Positions 6,761-16,500 of a stretch of 21,482 nucleotides of DNA are shown one piece after another (position 1 is the first letter of the stretch; each line of letters opens with the position of its first letter). The position numbers and the translations under genes are program-made. Origin of the DNA: JBBTCJ01 sp038043285. Its GTDB lineage: Bacteria > Planctomycetota > Phycisphaerae > UBA1845. The stretch lies in assembly GCA_038043285.1 (NCBI GenBank), contig JBBTCJ010000111.1:1-21482 (forward strand), written 5' to 3'. The notes beneath the pieces were generated by a model. The model did no database searches, was not told where the DNA came from, and was given only the letters and a program-made list of their open reading frames with translations.

Positions 6761-9700
6761 CTACGGGCAGATCGCAGCACACGGGAACGGCTTCCCTTTT
6801 ACCGCGTCCACAAAGCCGGCCAGATCAAGTACGTTGACGTTTCCTCGGTCGATGTCGCAGGGCCAGACGTTGCTTCCCTCGTACGTGCCCGAAGTCGGCG
6901 TGAGCTTGATGATGTCTACGGTCGCGGAGATGTCGAAGACGTTGACCAATCCATCGCCGGTGGCGTCGCCCCATTTCCAGGTCGTGGCCTCCGTGGCGGC
7001 GGAAGCAATCGCGCCGCCCGCGAAATTGCATTGCGAAAAGACCAGGTAATTGGAGCCGGGAAGAATCTGCATGCCGGTGACCTGAAGGAACGCGCCCCAG
7101 GCGGCGGCGGTACGATACATCGGCGTCCCGCCCAGCGCATTGCCTGAACACGACCCCACGCACTTGAATCCGCTGCCCAAGGGCGTGCACTCGGTGTCGA
7201 TCGTGCAACCCAATCCGGAGCGCGTCCCGCCGTCACAGGCCTTGGGACAATTCGCATCGCCGGTGCAACTGTTTCCGTCGTTGGTCCCGCCCTTGCACGT
7301 GCTCTGGACGTATTTCTCCACGCATCCGACGGCGGAGTCGTTGCAGTCGCCGCGGATCATCAACGCGATCGGCGTAGTTCCCTGGTTCGGCGGAGTGATT
7401 TTCAAATATCGCGAGCCCGAGGCTACCGCGGTCGGCGTCAGGCACCCGCCGCAGGTGTCGTTGGATTCATTGCACGAACCGGGCGTCAGGCAGGGGTTGC
7501 CGTTGGCGGAAACGCATTCATTTCCAAAATCGCAGCCGCTCGGATTGGTCGCCGGGTTCGCCGCCGGGTTGCAACGGGAGGCCTGACAGAAAAACCCGCT
7601 TGCGCAGGCGGCGTCATTGGCTTGATGAACGCATTGGGCGTTGGGCGGAACCACGATGCACGAATCGGCCGTGCAGGTTAGCCCGTCGCTGCAGTCGATC
7701 GATGGATGCTCGCAGTCCCCTTGAGCATTGCAGACGTCCTGTGTGCAGGGGTTGTTGTCGCCGCAGTCCGCCGCGGATCGACATCGGACGCAGCGATCGC
7801 CGGCTTCGTCGCAGAACTGGTTCACGCAGAGCCATCCCTGCCCGGCCGGCGTGCAGTCCGAATTGGTCGTACATGTCAGCCCGGCGCGCGTACCCCCGTT
7901 GCAGGCTTTCACGGAAGTACACGGATCGCCGCTTCCCACGCATGAACCGTTCTGGATGTTGCACGCATCGGTGTTTGTGCAGAACAAGCCGTCGTTGCAC
8001 GTACCGGAGCGTGGGACATTCGAACAGGTTCCTCCGCAGTTCGCCGCGTTGCACGAGCAGGCGTCGTTGGTGCACTCGTTACTGTCGTTACACTCGCTGT
8101 TGTTGTTGCATAGCACGGTGATCGTTGCGCCCAGGCCGATTGACTTGGTCACGTTGCTGGAAATGTACCCCGTCGGCCGGGGAGCGGCGCTGAGTACCCG
8201 CGTGAGGCTGCGGTCGCCCTTGCACTCGGCCAAGTCGATCGACGACGTGCCGCCTTGGATAGCCTTGAACTTGAGCCGCGTGATATACATTCCACTCGGG
8301 GTCACGCACGCCGGAGGCGCGAGCACGCCGGTGGAACACTCCGACTCGGAAAGGGCAGTGTAGAGGGCATCGCCATCGTTGGCCGGCGTTTGACCCGGAG
8401 TGCACGGGGCATTGAGTCTGTCCAGAGCGCAGTCATTGAAGAACCCGGAGCCTGCCCAATCGGCTTGATCCGCCGGACACGGCGGCGTGCAGGAGTTCGG
8501 GGAGTTGCAGGGGTCCAATGGGTTCAGGTCTCCTGCAACCGTAGGCTTCAACTCCAGCGCGGTCTTCTTCCAGGTCAACACGGCGTCCAGCCCGACGATG
8601 GGGTGTTGGGTCGGAGACGGGCAGTCCGACGAGGTCGTCACGTTGCAGTTGTCGGCGACGGCATAAAGGTCCAGCGTAACCGTCGAACCGATGGTGACGG
8701 GAGACGATGGTGTGTTCCGCCACTCGAGGCGGACGCATCGATAGGGGTCGTTGGCGAGCGGCAGTTGCTCGACACAATTCTGATTCGAACAGGCCGATAC
8801 AGCCGTGCAAGGATCCTCGTCGTCGCAGACCTCGCCGTTACGCACCGCGTAGCTCGTGCACTGGCAGAGGGGTACCGAGCAGGTTCCCGCTCCTCCACAA
8901 ACCCCTCCCGTCGGGCACCCGGCGCTTGACGTGCAAGTTTGATCCTTGTTGCTGCAAATGCCGGTGCGCGCGACGCAGTTGGCGTTCGCCGTGCAGATCA
9001 ACGACGCATTGTTGCTGCATACCTTTTTCTCGGAGCCTTGTCCCTGCCGGCAGTCCGTGTTCAGATTGCTGCAATCGACCGCCGTACCCGCCACGCATCC
9101 GAACGGATCTGCGTTCGCGTTGGCGGGGTCGCACGTCTCGACCCCGTTACAACACAACGGATCGCCGCAATTTGCGTCGCTGGGCGTATGAAGAACCTGG
9201 TCCTGGGCTTCGCTGCACGTGTCTACGGTGCATGGGATCCCGTCATCGAGCACCGGATCGGCGCCGTCGAAACAACACCCGACACCCGTGGTTACATTGC
9301 AGACGCCGATCTGGTTGACGCACCGCTCCTCGCCGTCACAGAAAATTCCGTTGGCGCACTTCCCGTCGTTGTGCGGGAAGGAGCAGGAGCCGTTGTAGCA
9401 GTAGTTGTTCGTGCAAAAATTCAGATCCTCGCAGTGTAAGTCCTGTTCGCACAGCACGCAGCGATCGAAGGCCGCACTGCAGTAACTCGCCGGGCCGGTG
9501 CAGGTACCGGGCGACCCACAGTCCGTTCCATCGACGGCGCAGGGAGCTCCATTGTCCGGGCCGCCGGCGCATCGCTTGCAACTTACCGGCGTCCCCGCGA
9601 CGCACACGTACGACCCGTTGCAGGTCTCCGTTCCGTTGCAGGATCGGCCGTCGTCGCAATGGGAGTCAAATTCGCACTCCACGCAGCGATCGACGCTCTC

Positions 9701-10330
9701 GCCGCAGAACTGTCCGAAGGTACACTGGACGTCGACGCCGGCAACGCAGGAACCGCTTGGCTCGTCGCAGGTTTCCGTTCCGTTGCAGTAAAGCCCATCG
9801 ACACATTGCGAATCCTCTAGGCAATCCACGCAAACACCGAAGCCCGGGCGACAGATCCGATTCGGCTCCGTCGGACAGTCGGCGTTGCTGATGCACTCCG
9901 TACACGCATTGAGCGATTCGTTGCACAGCAATCCCGGCGGGCAGCTTCGCGAATGGAGGACCGCGTCGCAGGGCGTGCCCGGGTTGCTCCCGCCGCCGCA
10001 GAACCCTCCGCTGCACGTGCCGCCGCCAAGGCACGCGAACTCGCACAGGTCGCGCGTCTCATCGCACTGCTCGTCGCCGTTGCAATAGACGCTGTCCAAG
10101 CAGGTCCGGACGACGTTGAGGCAAAACCCGCTGGGGCCCGGCGTGATGCAGATGTCGGTCGTACAGAACAGATTGTCGTTGCAGTGCGCATCCGACGTGC
10201 ATTGCGCCCAGGCCGGGGCGGGCAGAATGCAGCTCAACCCGATGATGACGATGGCGGACAACCTTGACCTGCCGTGATACCCTTGCACCGAGATCGACGG
10301 CCTGTACCCGTGGTTCAACTTGACGGTCAT
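6761..10330 (-). CDS. large cysteine-rich secreted protein with cohesin-like region and C-terminal dockerin
   Basis: This 1189-residue exported protein is of unknown function and presumably extracellular. ATG 10330 is chosen over an upstream in-frame ATG (10429) because GGAGGG (10337-10342 on the opposite strand) lies 6 bases upstream and the protein then has a signal peptide ending PAPAWA before QCTSDAHC. Residues about 43-530 are an array of disulfide-rich units with the pattern C..D.HC.D...CNG.E.C, for example DGLYCNGTETCDEPSGSC and DGRSCNGTETCNGSYVC. Residues about 530-735 contain few-cysteine beta-rich sequence (VTIGSTVTLDLYAVADNC, IVGLDAVLTWKKTALELKP, GTSSIDLAEC) that looks cohesin-like. 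Cysteine-rich units resume to about 1060. The C-terminus (about 1118-1189) is a type I dockerin-like pair: GDATGDGLVNVFDI and CDIDRGNVNVLDLAGF. It lies 227 bp downstream of the giant mosaic gene on the same strand, so the two may be co-expressed. The cohesin-like call is inferred from pattern. Confidence 0.9.
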   Translation of the reverse strand: MTVKLNHGYRPSISVQGYHGRSRLSAIVIIGLSCILPAPAWAQCTSDAHCNDNLFCTTDICITPGPSGFCLNVVRTCLDSVYCNGDEQCDETRDLCEFACLGGGTCSGGFCGGGSNPGTPCDAVLHSRSCPPGLLCNESLNACTECISNADCPTEPNRICRPGFGVCVDCLEDSQCVDGLYCNGTETCDEPSGSCVAGVDVQCTFGQFCGESVDRCVECEFDSHCDDGRSCNGTETCNGSYVCVAGTPVSCKRCAGGPDNGAPCAVDGTDCGSPGTCTGPASYCSAAFDRCVLCEQDLHCEDLNFCTNNYCYNGSCSFPHNDGKCANGIFCDGEERCVNQIGVCNVTTGVGCCFDGADPVLDDGIPCTVDTCSEAQDQVLHTPSDANCGDPLCCNGVETCDPANANADPFGCVAGTAVDCSNLNTDCRQGQGSEKKVCSNNASLICTANANCVARTGICSNKDQTCTSSAGCPTGGVCGGAGTCSVPLCQCTSYAVRNGEVCDDEDPCTAVSACSNQNCVEQLPLANDPYRCVRLEWRNTPSSPVTIGSTVTLDLYAVADNCNVTTSSDCPSPTQHPIVGLDAVLTWKKTALELKPTVAGDLNPLDPCNSPNSCTPPCPADQADWAGSGFFNDCALDRLNAPCTPGQTPANDGDALYTALSESECSTGVLAPPACVTPSGMYITRLKFKAIQGGTSSIDLAECKGDRSLTRVLSAAPRPTGYISSNVTKSIGLGATITVLCNNNSECNDSNECTNDACSCNAANCGGTCSNVPRSGTCNDGLFCTNTDACNIQNGSCVGSGDPCTSVKACNGGTRAGLTCTTNSDCTPAGQGWLCVNQFCDEAGDRCVRCRSAADCGDNNPCTQDVCNAQGDCEHPSIDCSDGLTCTADSCIVVPPNAQCVHQANDAACASGFFCQASRCNPAANPATNPSGCDFGNECVSANGNPCLTPGSCNESNDTCGGCLTPTAVASGSRYLKITPPNQGTTPIALMIRGDCNDSAVGCVEKYVQSTCKGGTNDGNSCTGDANCPKACDGGTRSGLGCTIDTECTPLGSGFKCVGSCSGNALGGTPMYRTAAAWGAFLQVTGMQILPGSNYLVFSQCNFAGGAIASAATEATTWKWGDATGDGLVNVFDISATVDIIKLTPTSGTYEGSNVWPCDIDRGNVNVLDLAGFVDAVKGKPFPCAAICP

Positions 10331-10557
10331 GCTTCGCCCTCCAAAGTAGCAGCCGCTTCCGCCTGGATTTCGCCGCAGCGGCCGAGGCATCGCGAAATAC
10401 GACTCTATCCCTCCGCCGACGCCGAACAATTCAGAATGCCCACCTTTCCAGCATCACCGTTAAGGCCGACGACGAGACTGATGCCGCGTCCGCTGTTGGA
10501 AGTTGCCGAGTCCTCGGTGATGGTCGTTCTGAATCCTGCTCCCGGAACACCTCTCCA

Positions 10558-13500
10558 TCACTTGCGATGAATCACGATGCTCCCGCCCGCTAGGTCATTC
10601 TTCGCGCGGTGAATCGGTTGTGCGGCCTCCGTATCGGTGCCCGCCCAGATGGTAATGTCGAAGGAGTCGGGCTGGCCGCCAGTCTGGTCGCCGTCGGTCG
10701 CACGGACGCGGAAGGTGAACAAGCCAACCCCGTTAATCGTCGCCCCACCCTGGAACATGGCCGAGTTGCTGCTCACCGTGTACCAGGTCATGTCGAAGCT
10801 CTTCAGGTTGATGCTCGCCGCTTTGTACTGGAATTCCAGGTTGCCCGCCGCTGCTTGGTTGTTGTCGATCCGCACGATGAACCCGAAGTTGGCCTTGTCA
10901 AGAGGTGACGCTGCCGGCAAAGTGCTCTCAGCTTTCGGAAGAATGAACCCGCCGCCCGTCGCCCGAGGTACTTTGGGATCGAAGACGACAAGGAGCGCTT
11001 CGACCATGGCCAACGGGCAACCAGCCTGGGCTGATTCAACCGAAACGGTATACACATCCGGCGTCAGATTCAGAAGGCACGCCGCCTGGCCGCCCGCACC
11101 GGTCGTAGCCATGCATTCACCCGCGAACCCCCCGAGGCTGCCTGTAACCGTAAACGTCAGCGGCACGTCAGCCAACGCCGCATCGACGGCGTTCCTCAAA
11201 ACTCCAGACAAGCTGACCGTGGCCAGACCACTGTCGTCAATCGGGAGGAGCATGTCACCCGTGTAAGTAAGCGTTGCCGCCAAACCCGCCGGGATCAGCG
11301 GGCACGAATCCACATCACCACAGACGCCATCGCCGTCCGCATCGTCATCAGGGTCCAACGGGCATACGTCGCAAACATCGCCCGCGCCGTCGAGGTCGCT
11401 GTCTGTCTGCGCGGCGTTGGCGTTCGATGGGCAGTTGTCCACGTCCCCGCAGACGTCATCGCCGTCCGAGTCGTTATCAGCGTCCAGCGGACATGCGTCG
11501 CAAGCATCGCCCGCGCCGTCGAGGTCGCTGTCGGTCTGAGCGGTGTTGGCGATTGAAGGGCAGTTGTCTATGTCACCACAGATGCCGTCGCCGTCGATAT
11601 CATTATCCGAATCAAACGGACAAGCATCACAAGCATCGCCCGCACCGTCGAAATCGCTGTCGGCTTGAGCAGCGTTGGCGCTCGATGGGCAATTGTCCAC
11701 ATCACCGCACACCGCGTCGCCGTCGATGTCGTTATCCGCATCCAGCGGGCACGAATCGCAAACATCTCCAAGACCGTCGCTGTCACTATCGACCTGGGTG
11801 GCGTTGGTGCTTGATGGGCAGTTGTCTACATCACCACAAACCCCGTCGCCATCCGCATCGTTGTCTGGATCAAACGGACATGCGTCACAAGCATCGCCCG
11901 CGCCATCACCATCACTGTCCGTCTGCGCGGCGTTGGCGCTTGATGGGCAGTTGTCCACATCACCGCAGACGCCATCGCCGTCTGAGTCATCCGGGTTGGC
12001 GTTGGGGCACGGATCGACGCAGTCGAAAGCGCCATCGCCGTCGGAATCTACATCGGGTACGCCGCATCCGCAGACGCCCGGATCTGTCTTGCCCGGATCG
12101 CCTGGGCAGGCGTCGATCAAGGTGCAAACGAAGCCATCGCCCTCGTAATCGGTGTTGCAGTCGCAGTTGAAGCTACCTGGGTTGTTCGTGCAAGTGGCGT
12201 TGGGATCGCACGGGCTGGTCAAGCATTCGTCGATTTCGGCGCAGGTCACGCCGTTACCGGAATAGCCCGCGTTGCAGGCACATGTGAAGCTTCCCTGCGT
12301 GTTAGCGCAGGAAGCATTGAGATCGCAGTTGTCCGTCCCCAACGTGCACTCATCGATGTCGGTGCAGCTCACACCGTTAGCACCAGCAGGTATAGTGTCA
12401 GATGCGGAAGGGCCGTTCAAAGTCGGTGCCGATAGAGTAGCAAGCTGCAAGACAAAAGCGTCTATTGCTGCGCCATCTTCTCGCAGACCAAACCTAACTG
12501 TGTAGTCGCCAGCCGCAGCAATCGTCCAATCGGTACTTACCTCATAACCGGAACAGCAGGCATTCCCCTGCTCGAAACCTGCCACTGCAACCCAGGGCGT
12601 CGCCGCAAAGTTCTGGGCGTCAGAAAAATCCGCAAATCGATAGAAATCTGCTATGGGGGTTATGGGCACACCGCCCAAGTTGGTGGTTCCGTCGCTGAGC
12701 TCCACTATATTCGCATAGAACGAGTCGCTGTTATTGTCATGACTGGACCATCGAATGTAGAGGCGGTATGTCCCCGGTGTAATTATCCGAATCCTGTAAT
12801 CCACATTAGGAGGACTATTGGGCCCGCCACCTTCCAGGGGATGAGAGCTACCTAGAAGCACATCGGGAAGAACTTGAATATACCCATCACCCCTGAAATT
12901 GCTGAACTGTGATGGGAAGCCCGTGGCCTCACCAGGAACGATTTCCCAATTATGTGATGAAGTGTTTACCCGCGAAGAAAAGTTCTCTGCCTCGACAATC
13001 ACTCGTCCACCGGATTCGAGGAATGTGAGGCTCGCATCGTCGGAATATCCGGCGTTGCATGTGCAAGTAAAGCTGCCCGGCGTGTTCGTGCAGGTTGCAT
13101 TGGCGTCACAGTTGGCGGTCATGAGCGTGCAGTCGTCATCGTCGGTGCAGGTCACGCCGTCGCCGGAATAGCCGCTGTTGCAAGCGCAGGTGAAGCCACC
13201 CGCAGTGTCTGTGCAGGTCGCGTTGACGTCGCAATTGTGGGTGCCCAACGCGCACTCGTCATCGCCACCGGCAATACAGCCCGGGCTGTTAAGCAGAACC
13301 TGATCTGGCGAATGATTGTTACTCGCTCCAGTTGCGTAGTCTCCGGTTACGAGGTCTAAGTCTCCATCACCGTCCACATCAACCAAGTTGCCGTTATGCT
13401 TGAAATTGTTGCTTCCGAATTCCCGTTCAGCGAAGGAACCGGAGCCGTCATTATCGTAGACTACGTATCCTCTACCACCGTGCCCTTCGTTAATGGCGAC

Positions 13501-16500
13501 GAGGTCCAGATCGCCATCCAGATCGATGTCACCCAAGACGACATCATTGGTTGCCTCGCCACCGAGCGATTGCCCGGACTCCGTGAATGTGCCCGATCCG
13601 TTGTTGAATAGCACTTGATTGGGGTAAGACGCTTGGTTCCCGACGACCAAATCCACATCACCGTCGCCGTCAACGTCCCCCGCATCCAGACCGTACGGGT
13701 ACGAAGCAACTAGCGATTGGCCTGTCCCCGTCAACGCCCCGTTACTGTTCAAGAATACTTCAACACCACTCACATCGAAGAAGGACTCAAACGCGACGGC
13801 GAGGTCGAGATCGAGATCATTGTCTAAGTCGACCAACGCGGCGTCTTTCGCTTGGGAATAGTCAGCACCTAACGATATCGCGGTGCGGAGGAATGTGCCG
13901 GTTCCGTCGTCAAGAAACACCTGTATGCTTGCATCATCGGAAATATAGCCGATTGATACGAGATCGAGGGAGCCATTGGCGTCGATGTCACCTACATTGA
14001 CGGCGTCGATCTGCGCGAAGGGCCAAGTGTAGGACCAAGTTTCCGTAAATCCCCCAGTGCCGTCTCCCGAATAGAGGAAGATTCCAGAAGAACTCCCGTC
14101 ACCACCTATGACAAGATCGAGATCCCCATCGCCGTCCAAATCCGAGAGCGTGCCGGAGCGATGATCGGTTGTTCTCTGAAACGACTTGGACGCGGAATAG
14201 GAAAACAGACCGGTGCCGTCGTTAACGTATACTTGCACCCTATAGTAGTCGTGCTCCAATGACACGATATCTTCGTCGCCGTCATTGTCGATGTCGCCTA
14301 CAAGCGATTTCCATGTGAAAGCGTCGCCCAGGGCTTGTCCGGAATCGCTGAAGAGTGCTCCCCGTTCACCGGCCATGCCATCACCGGTGTAGCCCGCGTT
14401 GCAGGTGCAGATGTATCCTCCATCCGTGTTGCCGCACGTGGCCCTGAGATCACAACTGTTTAGCCGTAGATTGCACTCGTCGATGTCACTGCAAAACGAA
14501 TCGATAGTGTAGAAGTAGGCCGTACCGGAATCGCAGTCGGGATCACTAAGGCAGGCGTCATCGTCAAACGGAGCTCCGATTACCACGTAGCCACCATCAA
14601 TGGACACGAAGCTGCCGAACTCATCGCCCGCCTCCCTGTCAGGAGCAATCAGCTTTTCTTCCTGGGGCCAATCTCCGGACTGACGGTGAAAGAGATAACC
14701 GGATCCATCGTCCGGGCCGACGTTGTCGTTTCCATAGGCCCCCATGATGGCCACATCTCCGGAGATGGCGACGGAACCACCAAGCCAATCGTTTGTCGCC
14801 CCATCAAGGGCGGTAAGCTTTCGCTCCACGGACCAGAGCCCAGACGCATAACGGAATATGTAGGCCGCACCGCCACCGTCATTCCGGTTGCCCACGATGG
14901 CCAAGTCGCCATCAATGGAGACGGCGCCGCCGAAAAACTGGTATTCCTTTGGGTCGGGTAGAACCAGCTTTTGCTCCTCAAGCCAAGTATCCGTCGCCGA
15001 GTTGTAGCGAAAAACGTAGGCCGAGCCTGTCCATTGAATCGAGCCGGTGTAGTCGCCCCAAGCCCCGACGATGGCTACGTTCCCGGAAACGGAAACGGCA
15101 GCGCCGAAATGATCGTTTCCTGTGCCGTCAGATGCCGTAAGCTTTTGCGTTTGCGTCCAGACGCCGGAGACAAAGCGGAAAAAGTATACTGCGCCCGCTA
15201 AGTTCCCCCTGTCGTCGTCACCTGCCGCGCCGATGATCGCTACGTCCCCGGAGAGGGACACGGTTCCGCCGAAAGAATCAGCCGCCTGGGCGTCGTTGGC
15301 GGTAAGCTTTGCGACTTGGCCCCAGTTATCCAATCCTCCCTCATCCCGCTGGAAGATGTAAGCGGAACCGGAATTACAGGTCGTAGATGTAGGACAGGCG
15401 TCGTCATCCCAGAAGGCCCCAACAACCGCAACATCGCCGGAGACGGAAGCAGAAAAGCCAAACCGATCGTTCGCGGAACCGTCGAGCGCGGTGAGTTTCC
15501 GCTCGAATTCCCAAGCCCCGGCTGTGAGGCGGTAGATATATGCAGCGCCAGGTTTGCTGCCATTGGTATTATTCCATTGCTGCGCTCCAACGATGGCTAC
15601 GTCTCGCTCGATGGAAACGGGCCAACCGAACCAGTCACCTGGCACGCCATCTGGTGCCGTGATCTTTTGCACGGGGTGAGCAGTTCCGTATCCCCTGTCG
15701 CAGATGCAGTTAAAAACCCCCGGTGCGTTGGTACAGGTCGCGTTGACGTCGCAATCGTGAGTACCCAAGGCGCACTCGTCATTGTCGGTGCAGACCGAAG
15801 GTCCGGTTGTGTTGCATGCGTAGCCCGCTTCTACGGTGCAGAGCGAGGAACATCCGTCGCCGTCGGCGACGTTGCCGTCGTCGCACTCCTCACCGCCTTC
15901 GATCACCCCGTCGCCGCAGACAACACGAGTTGCGACACGAAACCCAATGTTGCCCCCCACGCTGCCCGTCGGGTGACCGCTGTTGCTCTGGGCCGACGAG
16001 CGCAGGCCGTTCTCGAAGTCGTTCCATGAGCCGCCGAGGAGGCCGCGGGTAGAAGCGGTCACGAGTCTCTCGTTCCACTCCCACACGTTTCCGCCCTGAT
16101 CCGACGTGCCGTAGAAGCTTTCGCTAAGCGCGCCGCCCGAGCCGACCGTTGTCACATTGCCGTCCTGTCCGTTCCAGTCCGTGCCGCGGTTGTAGTTCGC
16201 CACGTTGGCGCCGGGATTGGCGATATCGCCGACGGCGTTGGCCGTCCCCACGGTCGGTACGCTGTTCCTCGCGGTGGGGTAGAGCCAATAGTCGTCCACG
16301 TCGCCGCCCTGCACTGACGGTTGGTGGTACCCAGCCTTCCACCACTCGTTTTCCGTGGGGATGAAGAACTGTGCATCGGGCGATCGGGTCTCGGACAGTC
16401 CATCGCTGATGGTGTACACCCCGCTTTCGGTCGTACTCGCATCCTGGACGCCCGTCGGCTGGCCGTTGTGTAACCAGTTCGCGAAACGCATCGCATTCAA

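Noticed and set aside
6449..6837. Overlapping small frames in the gap after the cysteine-rich gene
   Set aside because: They conflict with each other on both strands, overlap hairpin DNA and have no ribosome binding sites.
10331..10557. Terminator or promoter between the giant gene and the cysteine-rich gene
   Set aside because: Only a tiny 5-bp palindrome with too short a loop and one weak hexamer pair (TTGTTC/TAGAGT) are visible, so neither is supportable.
11274..12170. 298-codon plus-strand frame opposite the thrombospondin array
   Set aside because: It is a low-complexity Arg/His product repeating with the 129-bp period of the real gene on the other strand, with no ribosome binding site.
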